Assembly: GCA_963784195.1 (NCBI GenBank)
Contig: CAWARA010000016.1
Span: forward strand, 496,001-560,000
Length of the DNA: 64,000 nucleotides
Origin: CAVQAH01 sp963784195
GTDB taxonomy: Bacteria; Acidobacteriota; Vicinamibacteria; Vicinamibacterales; 2-12-FULL-66-21
Direction: 5' to 3'
The notes below the pieces were generated by a model. That model was given only the letters and a program-made list of their open reading frames with translations. It did no database searches and was not told where the DNA came from. This document shows positions 39,984-49,914 of the stretch, piece by piece. Numbering within the stretch: position 1 is the first letter of the stretch; each line of letters opens with the position of its first letter. Position numbers and translations under genes: made by a program.

Positions 39984-42900
39984 CGGGCTGGTGAAGGGCA
40001 TGCGATCGCCGGCGACGTTGTTGAAGTAGCCGTCGAAGTCGCGCTGCAGGACGTCGATGATGTAGTCGGCGGCCGATCCGCCGCCGTTGAATCGCTCGTC
40101 GATGATGGCGCCCTTCCTGCCCTGCTGCGCGAAGAAGTAGCGGTTGAAGCTCTCGTAGCCGCCCTGGCCGGTGTTCGGCACGTAGACGTAGGCGAGCTGA
40201 CCGTTCGACAGCTTGTCCACCTGACGGCGGTTGTGCTCGACCCACGCGCGCGTGCGCAGTCCCTGCTCGCTTCCAACCGGAACGACAGTCACCTGACGCG
40301 CTCCCTCGAGAACCGGCTTGGTGTTCACGGCAATCACTGTCTGACGGTTCGCGGTGCCATCGAGCAGGCGGTAGATGTTGTCGGGTGCGCGAAGCTCGAT
40401 ACCGTTGATCGCGACGACGAAATCGCCGACCGAGACGTCGACGCCGGGCGCCGCGAGCGGCGCGCGAAGATCCGGGTTCCAGCTTTCGGTGTCGTAGATC
40501 CGCGTGATCTTGTAACGGCCCTGCTCGACGACGAGGTCAGCACCGAGCAACCCGCCCGGAGACTGCGGAACGTCCGGCATGTCGCCGCCGCGCACGTACG
40601 AGTGACCGATCGCAATCTCGGCGCCCATGTTGTCGAGCAGGTAGTTCAGATCGGCGCGATGGTTCACGAATGGCAGGAGCTGTCCGTACATCTCCTTCAT
40701 CTTCGGCCAGTCGCTGCCGTGCTGGTTCGGGTACGTAGAGGTAGTCGCGCTGGTTGCGCCAGCCCTCGTTGAAGATCTGCTTGAACTCCTCGCGCGGGTC
40801 GAGATACATCCGCAGGCTGACGTCGAGGCGTCCCTGGCCCGTCTGCGGCGCGTTGCGGTCCGCGTCGACGAGGAAGAGGTTGACGGCGGCGCCACCCGCG
40901 GCTCCGCCGCCTCGTCCGCCGCGTCCGCCACCGCCACCACCCGTGCGATAGAGCAGTTTGCGGCCGTCGGCGCTGACCGAGTACTCGGCCACACCGGTCA
41001 CGAACGTCGCGGCACGCCGATCGCTCAGGCGGTAACGCTGAAGAGTGCTGCCTCCGCCACCCGCGCCTCCGCGGCCGCCACCACCACCGGCGGCACCACC
41101 GGCTTCCAGATAGAACACCGTTCCGGGCGCACCCGCCTTGAGCTGCGAGTACTGGCGAACGGGAATGCTTTCGATCGACAGGATGCGCTGCGGCAGCCCG
41201 TCGAAGTCGATCTGGACGGTCACCGGAACGCGCGGCGCACGGGGCGTCTGCGGTGCCTGATCGTCGGTCGCTCCTCCTTCAGCCTGCGCGCCTCCTGGTC
41301 CGCCACCACGACCGCCGCGGCCGCCACCACCTCCCGGCGGTGCGCTACCGACACCCTGATCCTCGTCGCTCTCCGGCAGCAGCGGGCTCGGCTCGCCCTT
41401 CTTGAGCACGGCGAGATACAAGCCAAACGTCTCTTCACGGTCGTACGACGTCATGTCGAGCCACTGCGAACGGAGCCCGAAATCGGTCGAGGCGAGGAAC
41501 CAGAGATACTTGCCGCCCGCATCCCAGACCGGGAACATGGCGTCCGCGAGACCGTCCGTGACCTGCTTGGTTTCGCCCGTCTCGACGTTGCTGATGAAGA
41601 TCGCGCGATAGAGCGAGTCGAGCCGGCTCGCATACGCCACCCACTTCGAGTCGGGGCTCCATGTAGGGAAACAGCGTGCGCTGCGGGACCATCCAGGGAT
41701 CGCGGCCGACCACCTTCGACTGCCCCGTCGCAATGTCCATCACCCACACCTTGAGATCGGTGTCGGAGTACAGCAGCTTCTTGGAATCCGGCGACCACGA
41801 CGGCGTGTAGTACTGCTTGCTGTTCTGGAGCGCGATCTCGCGCGGCGCCTGAATACCGTCCTGCGATTCAATCACCAGCTTGTATTCGCCAGACTTGTCG
41901 CTGAAGTAGGAAACCCACTTGCCGTCGGGCGACCACGCCGGGCTGCGCTCGGCCGAGGCGCTCGAATGCGTCAGGTTGCGGACGTCACCCTTCTCTGCAG
42001 GGATCGTGAAGATCTCTCCGCGCGACTCCACGACAACCCGGCGTCCGGTCGGAGAGAGAGAAATGTTGGACATCCGCGCGGTGACGTCTTCCCAGCGCGG
42101 CATCATCCACGGGAAGTCGCCACGTGCGGTGATGCTGACGACGCGGCTGCGGCCGCTCTTCGGGTCGAGCTCGTGCACGAAGCCACCCTGTTCGAACACG
42201 AGCGCACCTGCACCAGAATCCATGGCCTTGACGTCGTAGTCGCGGAACTTCGTGACCTGCGTGAGCTTCTTCGCCTTGGGTTCGAAGGCCCACACGTTCG
42301 ACACGCCGTCACGATCCGACAGGAAGTACACCGTGTCGCCGACCCAGACCGGATCCATTTCCTTCGAATCGGTCCACGGCGGGGTGACCAAATCGTAGCT
42401 CTTGAGATCGACGATCCAGATCGGCTTGTTCTGACCGCCTCTGTAGTTGCGCCGCTCCTCATCCCACGAGTTGTTCATGCGAAACGCGATGTGCGAACCG
42501 CTCGGCGAAATCTTGCCCTGGTAGGCGCGAGGAATCGCCATCGGCGACTCGACGCCCCCTTCGACGGGCACGGTCCAGAACCGCGGCGCGGCGTTCGGCG
42601 CCCACGACGCGCGGCCGGACGCGAACATGATCGCCTTGCCATCCGGCGTCCATCCCTGCACGACGTCGCCGCCCGGATGCCACGTCAGACGCTTTGGTTC
42701 GCCACCTTCCGCAGCCACGACGTACACGTCGACGTTCCCTGCGTAATCGCCGCTGAAGGCGATCAATCGGCCGTCCGGCGAAAAGTGCGGATTCGTCGTC
42801 TGCCCCTGAAAGCTTGTGAGCCGCCTGGCCAGGCCGCCCGCGCGCTCCACGCTCCAGATGTTGTTCGCGTACGCAAACGCGATGTGCGTGGAGCTGACCG

Positions 42901-43036
42901 TCGGCGATCGCAACAATCGCGTGGATTCGCCATTGGGTTCGGCGGCGCGAGCAATGACGAACCCGAAAACGACGAACGCGAACACGGCCGGCGCAAAGCA
43001 AAGAAGGAAACGGAAAAGTCGGGGCGAAGACGGCAT
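39570..43036 (-). CDS. Tricorn-like S41 protease with Gly/Arg-rich inserts (two frameshifts)
   Basis: Exported protease of about 1155 residues. Signal peptide 1-32; N-terminal beta-propeller with SPDGRLIAFSG, TPDGKAIMFASG and SPDGKWVSYFSD; a second propeller; a PDZ domain (GVDVSVGDFVVAINGIEL); and a C-terminal S41 domain with the nucleophile Ser in NEMAGSGGDLMPYMFR. Three Gly/Arg tracts (around 41345-41280, 41110-41040 and 40940-40880) interrupt the second propeller region. Frame changes lie near 41665 and 40735. Tricorn-type enzymes degrade oligopeptides; next to S9 and VPS10-like proteins it suggests exported protein scavenging. Start ATG 43036. Confidence 0.9.
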
Positions 43037-43338
43037 TGCTGAGCCCTCCACAATGCAGGGTTTGAGGCGGTCGGATCCGAACAGCGTCCGGTATCCTAGC
43101 ACGCACCTCGTCCCTACCTGATTTTCTGCCTACTCATCCGTTTGGTCGTATATCACTGTAGATATAACGACTTAGCGGCCTTGATTAGCGTATAGTCTGT
43201 TCCCCGGATTTCTTCGTAAAAAGGTTACCGATTTCGTTTACTAGCGCGCTCGTAGTCATCTTTGGCGGAGACTTCGGATCGGCGTGAACAGTCGAGGTTC
43301 GATTGTCGTCCACACAATTATCTTTCGGGCGGGGACCC
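43037..43338. other. Gene-free, AT-richer boundary segment
   Basis: About 300 bp with clearly lower GC than the surroundings (for example the ATATCACTGTAGATATAACG stretch near 43150). I see no gene. It marks the left edge of the accessory island. Confidence 0.6.
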
Positions 43339-43756
43339 ATGAGATCTCATCGCGTTCAGTTGATGAATCATGCGGACGACCGGCCACAGCTCGAACAATG
43401 GGTTCGAGCTGCGACGACACCGCAGCGAGTGGTCTGGCGCAGTCGCATCGTCCTGCTCGGATCTGGACGGCCACTCCGCCGCGGACATCGCCGCGCAGAT
43501 CGGCGTGTCGCATCCTACGGTGCGACTGTGGCTTCGGCGATTCGCCAGCGCGGGCGCCGTGGCGCTGCTGCACGATGCGCCAGGTCGCGGCCGTCATCCG
43601 TTGATCGATCCGGCCACGCTGATGACGCGCTTGCGCGAGGCGCATCTGATCGGGCCTGACGGACAACCTACGAGTCTTCGCGATGCCGCGAAGTATCTCG
43701 GGGTCAGCGCCTCGACGGTTTGGCGCGCGCTTCGCAAGAACACGCCGGAAAGCTAA
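43339..43756 (+). CDS. Standalone IS630-type helix-turn-helix protein (one frameshift)
   Basis: About 139 residues equal to the N-terminal DNA-binding half of IS630-family transposases: PQRVVWRSRIVLL, then after a frame change near 43460 DLDGHSAADIAAQIGVSHPTVRLWLRRF (first HTH), GLxDxPGRG-like LLHDAPGRGRHP, and a second HTH in AAKYLGVSASTVWRALRK. It stops there, and no DDE catalytic domain follows. It is either a truncated transposase or a free-standing regulator of the kind seen in some genomes. Start ATG 43339 is tentative. The neighbouring leader and secreted-protein gene are duplicated at 49.5 kb, where a decayed HTH-like trace also precedes them. Confidence 0.75.
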
Positions 43757-43772
43757 TTTCGAAAACACACGC

Positions 43773-43794
43773 ACTGTTTCATCTCTGAAACAGT
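43773..43794. terminator. Perfect 9-bp hairpin after the HTH gene
   Basis: ACTGTTTCA-TCTC-TGAAACAGT, 17 bp after the stop codon. There is no clear T-tract, so termination is uncertain. Confidence 0.4.
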
Positions 43795-43945
43795 CTGGCA
43801 TTGTTGTTGGACACACCTCGGGCGTTTCCTACCCATCCAGCGCAACGAGCTGCGAGCGTTACGCCCTTCACGGGTGAGTAGGAAACGTCTCTTCAATCAT
43901 CGTCATCGGTGACCGAGGCGGGAGGTTCACCAATGCAGCAGCCAA
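43795..43945 (+). ncRNA. Leader element R1, duplicated at 49.5 kb
   Basis: This segment matches 49535-49690 in order: TTGTTGTTG, a GTTTCC arm, GCTGCGAGCGTT, GAGTAGG...GGAAACGTCTCTTCAA, CATCGTCAT, GGTGACC and GGAGGTTCACC. The 10-bp stem CGTTTCCTAC (43823-43832) with GTAGGAAACG (43878-43887) and the small stem GGTGA/TCACC can form. I could not match it to a known riboswitch class. 43946-44202 shows nothing further except a GGAGGAAG ribosome-binding site. Confidence 0.45.
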
Positions 43946-44202
43946 CCAGACCAACCTAAATCACATCGTCGTCGGCTTTCTCAGCAATTTTCATCTAGAG
44001 AACGCGGCCGCTGAAGACAGCGCAACGGTATCGATCCGTCGCGCGCGAACTTCGTGCGCGCCGCCATGGGGAGACGTGTGCCGGGCGGCTACTCAGTCTG
44101 ATTCTCGCCACGTCGCGGCCACGCGCGACGCGGGTTCAAGGGAACTTCGTTAATACCGCGGCGAGTGAGTCGACGCGGACGTTTTGTGCGGAGGAAGAGA
44201 AA

Positions 44203-46302
44203 ATGATCCGAAGAACTGTAATCCTACTCTTAGCAATCACCGCCTTGTTGACGGTGATAGAACCGCGAATCACAGCCGACATATGTGGTCAGCGGCGATC
44301 AGGGCGGCCCGTACTGCATCGACGGAATCATCCCTGACGCTGACGTCGCGACGACCACCACGCTGACGGCTAACGTGACCAAGACCGCGACCACGTTTGC
44401 CGTCGGGTCGACGACGAACTTCATCGCTGGCGACTACGCGCTAGTCGATCAGGAGAAGGTCCTGGTCAAGTCCGTGACCAACGGGACGTCAATGATCGTC
44501 GTGCGCGCCCAGCTCGATTCGACCGCCGTGACGCATGCGTCAGGAGCACGCATCACGGACCTCAAGCCGATCAACAACGATCCGTCGGTCGGGCTCAAGG
44601 AGCTCGGACCGAAAAACGCCGATTTCACGAAGCTCAACGTGATCAACACCTGCGTGCCATCGAACGTTGCGTCGAAGACGTGTCTCGACGATACGAACCC
44701 GAACGCGCAAGTGGACCTGAACACCGTGTGGTTGAAAGGTGGGACGGGACCGGGGCCGGACGAGGAGGAAGACCCTAACGACCTCTGGCTCTACTTCGGC
44801 TGGAGCCGTGACTCGGACAGCGGCAGCGGTCTGATCGGAGTAGAGCTCCACAAGCTGGCCGTGGACGCCGCGTGCGACTACGCTAACAAGACGGAGCAGC
44901 AGTTGAAGGACACGTGTAACCCGTTCAAGAACCGCCGCGACGGTGACATCCTCCTCCTCTGGGACCAGCAGGGCGGCGCCCGCGAGGTCTACATCCGGGT
45001 GTTCGTCGAGAACCCGGAGCCGAATCCCACCCACGCCGGCGTCTGGGGCCCGCAGATCAGCCTGACGGACGAAAACAGCCCGTACCTCGGCACTGCGTTC
45101 GCCCAGTACGGCAACGGCGGGTTCCGCGGAGAGATGGCGGTGGACCTATCTAAAGGTCGTCCCGCCCACTGGCCAGGAGTGCGAATCATTCGCGAACGTC
45201 ATTCCGGGAACGATCACCGGCAACTCGGATCAGGCGGACTACAAGGACATCGTGCTGAAGAAGTTCCCGCTGATCTCGAACTGCGGCGGCCTGAAGATCA
45301 TCAAGGACACGAATCCCGATGGCGGCACTGGGAACTTCAATTTTCTCCTTACCGGCGCATCGAGTATTTTCCCCGGCGACGTGGACGAGGATTGCAACGA
45401 TGCGGACGACCAGACTCAGTGCGCGGGGACGCTGGTCGGCGACGACGCCGAGGTCGAGATCGCGGGCCTCATCAATGGGACCTATACCCTGACCGAGCCC
45501 ACCCTTCCCAGCGATTACGCGCTCGAATCGATCTCGTGCGTGTTGGGCGAGGACACCTACACCGGCGCAAGCTTCCCCGTCCAGACTGGTGGGCAGACCG
45601 TCTGCACGATCACGAACACGCTGAAGACCGGCACGCTGCGAGTCACGAAGCAGATCACGAACGGCTTCGGCCTGACCTCGAACTGCCCAGACTACAAATT
45701 CAAGATCAATGGCGGGGATGATCAGACTTGGGAAGCCGACTGCAGCAACGATTACACGTTCAACGTCGGCACGCAGCACACCATCGTGGAGAACGGCGGC
45801 CTGCCTAGCGGGTTCGTGTTCGACTCGGTGACGAATTGCACGAATGTGACTATCGTCGCAAACCAGACCGTGGAGTGCATCGTCAAGAATAAGGCTACCC
45901 AAGCCACTCCGTCGCTCGTGACGGGACAGCTAATCATCCTGCACGACCGCGCGCACATCACGGGGATACGGCGGGGCGCGAACGACGACATTACGCAGGC
46001 TGAAGCGTCGTCGGTCACCTTCGCGCTCTACAACGGCCTTGTCTGCGCGGGGAACCCAGTTGCCACCGAGACCATACCCCTCGATTTCCCGAATGCAACC
46101 GACACGTCGATTACTGTTGGCACGGTCACTGGATTCACGTCCCCGTTCAATTCGTGCCGGGACGTTCACCCCAAGCTGGTCGTGGAAGGTAATCTACAGC
46201 GGAAATGCCTATAACTCGACATCGCCGGCAGCGACGGCTGCCTGCAACGAAGCAATCGCGGTCACGATCTCTGGTAACGGGATCATTCCGGGCGGTAGTT
46301 AG
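44203..46302 (+). CDS. Secreted prealbumin/SpaA-like surface protein (three frameshifts)
   Basis: Exported protein of about 700 residues with a signal peptide from ATG 44203 (MIRRTVILLLAITALL). It has an N-terminal region with DPNDLWLYFGWSRDSDSGSG, the sequence GTITGNSDQADYKD, and two SpaA/prealbumin-like beta domains (KIIKDTNPDGGTGNFNF and RVTKQITNGFG), each followed by paired cysteines. A C-terminal Ig-like domain ends near GNGIIPGGS. Frame changes lie near 44283, 45165 and 46165. It is related to the gene at 49915 through the GNS-x-AD-type and C-terminal SWKV-x-C-x-A modules. Such proteins are cell-surface or secreted; the function is unknown. A bidirectional terminator follows. Confidence 0.8.
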
Positions 46303-46317
46303 TCCTCCCTGCGGAAG

Positions 46318-46350
46318 CGAAGGGCCAGCGCTTCCAGCGCTGGCCCTTTC
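46318..46350. terminator. Bidirectional intrinsic terminator
   Basis: GGGCCAGCGCT-TCC-AGCGCTGGCCC with an A-rich left flank and TTTCGTG on the right, midway between the convergent stops at 46302 and 46355. Confidence 0.85.
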
Positions 46351-46354
46351 GTGT

Positions 46355-48637
46355 CTACTTGCCCTTTCCGCCGATCTTCACGGTGACCGTGTTGCTCGGC
46401 GCCGACAGATTGCCCGCGGCGTCGACCGCAATCACTGAATAGACGTAGCTCCCGGCAGCCAAGCCTGTGACGACCCAGGTCCTGGAGGTGGTGGTGCCGA
46501 CGCGGCACGCCGTTGCTGAGCACGTGATATCCCGTCACACCGACGTTGTCCGTCGCGGCTCTCCACGAAAGCGTAATCTGCTTGGCCTTGACCATCGCGA
46601 CAAGGCCGGTTGGACTACTCGGCGGCACCGTATCCTGCGCTGCCACGACGCTATAACTCGCATTCGCAGAAGTGCTGTGAGCCGGGTTGACCCCGTCAGA
46701 AATCGTGGCAGAAAAGCCGTATGTACCTACCGCTGCTCCTGCGGGCGGTGTCAGCGAATAAACTGCGTCGGTGCTGGCGCCCGGCGCGAGAGTGACTGAC
46801 GATGGGGAAAGCGTGGCGGCCGCACCATTGGGCGCCGAAGGTGCGATCGTGAATGAGGTCTGCGGACACCCGGCTGCGTCTCTGTTGGTTACTGAGACGG
46901 AGTAAGTCAGGGTCGTCCCGGCGGGCGCGCTCTGGGCCACCGGCGAGATGGTCAACGCCGGTGCGTTCAGACACGAGGATGCGACCGTGTACGAACCGTT
47001 GACTGCCACGTTGTGCTCGGCAACGTGCACGTCGTTCACGCTGACTGACTGGACATATGTTCCCGGCGAAGCCGTTGATGCTGATGTCGTCGTCAACGTG
47101 GCGCGCCCTGTGTTGCCCGGCGCAATCTGCAAACTCGTGTGCGACAGCGAGCCGGTCCATCCCAACGGAGCTGTATTGGCCAGAGAAAAGACCGCGGGCG
47201 AACACGTCAAGGAGTCATTGTTCATGATCTCGAGGTCGTATCTGAGTGTCGTTCCGGGCGAACCGCTCTGGTCCTGCGGTGTCAGCGTCACAGACGGTCT
47301 CGCGGAACCGCATCCCTGCCCGAGCTGCACCCGCGCGCGCGTCGAGTCATCGTCGTGACTTATCTGCGTCACGGTGAATCCAGTCAGAGGGTCGGTGTAG
47401 GTTTCACCATCCGCGAGCATGGCGAGCAGGTAGGTATTGCCCTTCGGCCACGTCAAATCGCTTCCAGCCGTCCAGCGATGAACGCTGAGACGATCCAGAT
47501 ACGCGCAACACAGCTCCGTATCGAAACCGATTCCCCGTCGATAAGACAGGTAGTAGTACTCATTGGTGTCTGGCTTGAATATCTTCAGCGCTTGCGGGGC
47601 GCTCGCCGCAATCGCGTTGAGCTCGAGCGGGGCGATGCTGTAATCGCCGTCCTGTGAAATGACAGGTGCGTGCGAAGGCGGAATCCAGCCCATTTGGAAT
47701 TTATGCGGCGCGCTGAGCTCTCGAAAAAGGCCGCGCCCGAGCCCCATGTAGTCTGAGCCGTCTCCGTACTCGTGGGTCGGCGATGATGCGTGCTGCAGCC
47801 CCAGGTTGTGGCCCAGCTCGTGAGAGAAAACGTCGGGAGCATTGCAGACAAACATCCAGCTGCGACCGGGCGTTTCATCGAGTTCGGCGTAGCCTGCTGC
47901 GGGGCAGGTCTACTGGGCATGACATAGACTCTGCGCGCATATGCGTTGACGTCCACGCCGGTGTTTGCTGCAGCGGCGTTCATCGCATCCGACCACGCGA
48001 CGTAGTTGCACGGATCGCTCGAGGTCACGTTTAACGAGTACGGTCCCACGACGGTACCGGTGAACGAGAGATTGCCGCCTGACATGTGCCTGTAGAGCCC
48101 GTCGACGGACTTTCCTGATGGATTCGTAAAGAGCATGTCCTCGATTTCCGCTATCGAGCAGCTCACGTTCTTGTCCTGAAAGTTGGCCACCATGACGACC
48201 GTTGTCTGATCTCCGGCGACCGGCGGTGTCCCTTGCACGGCTGTTTGAGTACTCGTCGTCGAACTGGTCGTGGATTGAACCGTCGCATTGGACATCTGGT
48301 CTGCGAGCACGTAGATCTCGGACCCGTTCATACGGCCTGAAACCGAAACTGATAGCCCCTTCCTCCACTCTCGTGGGGGCTCCCTCTCGAGGTACACGCG
48401 GAATACTCTGTTCGACCGCTCTTCGCGGATCATATAAACGAGTTCAGAGCGCTTGTTCGCAAAATCATCGGCATAGATTGCGGAGAACTCGCCCGTGATG
48501 GTGACCGGTGTCCCTGGTTGGCGTGCTTGCTGAACTGATGAAGGCGTCTGTGCGGCCGGCGTCGCGCCGATGGCGGCGACCATCATGAGCAACGTCGCAA
48601 TGTTTTCTCCGAAGCGACACGCTCTCGAACCCCACAT
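46355..48637 (-). CDS. Secreted gametolysin-like (M11) zinc metalloprotease with Ig and FN3 domains (two frameshifts)
   Basis: Exported metzincin of about 760 residues. Start ATG 48637 has a TTAGGAG site; signal peptide to about residue 28. An N-terminal beta domain (VTITGEFSAIYADDF) precedes the protease domain, which begins TTVVMVANFQDKNVSC. The zinc site is HELGHNLGLQH (HExxHxxGxxH). After it come two NEW3/Ig-like repeats (PSVTLTPQDQSGSPGTT and ALTISPVAQSAPAGTT) and an FN3 domain (SPTGLVAMVKAKQITLSW). Frame changes lie near 47905, before the zinc site, and near 46500; the true end reads KIGGKGK at TAG 46355. It lies between the two leader/secreted-protein modules on the opposite strand. 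Confidence 0.85.
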
Positions 48638-48782
48638 ACACTCTTCTCCTAACTGGCCATGGGGAATCGCGTGGAGAGCGCAGGCGTTCCCGCCAGCATC
48701 GGAAACGCATACTCTTTTGTCTCTCTTGGGAGCTGTGCAAACAGACGGAGGCAAGAACGGCACCAGGCCGTAAGCTTCTGAA

Positions 48783-48935
48783 CTAGAACGGGTTGGCCGC
48801 TATCTTAGGGTTGGCGGCCTTCAGATTGGAGGTGTTGATTACGATCTTGGCGGGTGTACCGGCCCGCGAGGCGTGGAAGTGGGGTTCAGCAACACTGTCG
48901 AGCGCGATCCCGTTCTGCTTCACCCGGTAGGCTTA
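48783..48935 (-). pseudogene. Possible remnant of a secreted-protein C-terminus
   Basis: An open stretch of about 50 codons ends at TAG 48783-48785 and includes VKQNGIALDSVAEPHF and KIVINTSNLKAANPKI. A TAA lies just upstream in the same frame. It looks like protein rather than random sequence, but I cannot place it in a family. Only a GTG could serve as start. Confidence 0.25.
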
Positions 48936-49309
48936 AATGAATTACATTCTTGCAACACGCTCGACCAAGGCGCGAGCGCTCTTTCTCATCGTGCCGGACG
49001 CTAGAGACCGTGAGAGCCGATCGGAAGGGAATTAAAAAAACCGATGGGCTTATATATCATTCCAGGTGTATGACTTAGTACTCTCCCTTGATTGGGGATG
49101 CATCGCTGCGGAGTGGTAGCAAAATAACTGTAACTAGGGCTCGAATTCCGGATAACGAAACCGAAAGTCATCTCCGTGGCAGACTTGCAATTCCACGATA
49201 ATCGCAGAGCGGGTAAGTAACAAAAATAGCTTTCCTCGTGTTTTCGCGCGATCTCTCAAGCGGAAGCGAACGGCAGGATGCAGGTCCCCCGGCAGCGCTC
49301 CCGGTGAAT
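48936..49309. other. AT-richer gene-free segment inside the island
   Basis: Contains AAAAAAACC and TTATATATCATTCC near 49035-49065 and low-GC sequence to about 49240. I see no convincing gene or RNA. Confidence 0.5.
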
Positions 49310-49480
49310 CGGATGGTGCTCGTGCGCGAGGACGCTCCACAGCTGTTGAGGCATTGCGTTCGTTGGAGTTGTCACTCTGACACCAGACCGCACGTTCCTT
49401 GGGCAGCGCACATAGTCGCGACCGCGGCGGTGAACGCTGAACGGTCAGCGTCAAGTCCACTGCTCACTTCCTCGCCTTGC
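49310..49480 (+). pseudogene. Decayed trace of the IS630-type HTH gene
   Basis: Reading in shifting frames gives REDAPQLLRH and TPDRTFLGQR, which line up with DDRPQLEQ and TPQRVVWRSR of the HTH protein at 43.4 kb, in the same order and followed at the same relative place by the duplicated leader. Frames are broken and a stop is present, so only a relic remains. Similarity is modest and judged by eye. Confidence 0.35.
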
Positions 49481-49534
49481 GAAACTGAGCTGTAAGGCAA
49501 TTCCGGGTCGGCTGCACGAACAGCTCAACGCTGG

Positions 49535-49690
49535 ACTGGCACTGTTGTTGAGAGAACGACGGTGTTTCCCACAGATCCGAACATCGCGCTGCGAGCGTTG
49601 TCGGCTAGTCATGAGTAGGTGGAAACGTCTCTTCAAACATCGTCATTGGTGACCAGGTGGGGAGGTTCACCATGCATCCAACCGGCGTCG
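49535..49690 (+). ncRNA. Leader element R2, second copy
   Basis: Same order of blocks as R1. The long stem is GTTTCCCAC (49564-49572) with GTGGAAAC (about 49619-49626), a changed but still largely pairable version of the R1 stem; GGTGACC/GGTTCACC is retained. 49691-49914 shows only a GGAGG ribosome-binding site for the next gene. Confidence 0.45.
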
Positions 49691-49914
49691 GCTGATCGGG
49701 AATCGGCCTCAACGGCGCAGTTCATTACCTGAGTCTCAAGTCGCGGCGCGATACGGTGGCGCAGAGAAATCCTGCGCGTCGCCTCAGGGAAGATCTTTGT
49801 CGACCTGCCTCGCGTGAGCGGGTCGACGGTCGACTTGTTTTGCGGTGTTCGAGCAAGCGTTGACACCCGGAGCAGAGCGACACAATCGCAACACGCGTCT
49901 ACGGAGGTTTCGCA

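Noticed and set aside
43339..43950. Complete IS630 insertion sequence
   Set aside because: Only the HTH half is present; no DDE domain, terminal inverted repeats or TA duplication could be found.
49134..49460. 108-codon minus-strand open frame
   Set aside because: No family-like sequence, poor start context, and it overlaps the HTH relic on the other strand.
43795..49690. Known riboswitch (c-di-GMP, cobalamin, THF, SAM) in leaders R1 and R2
   Set aside because: None of the core consensus strings of these classes is present.
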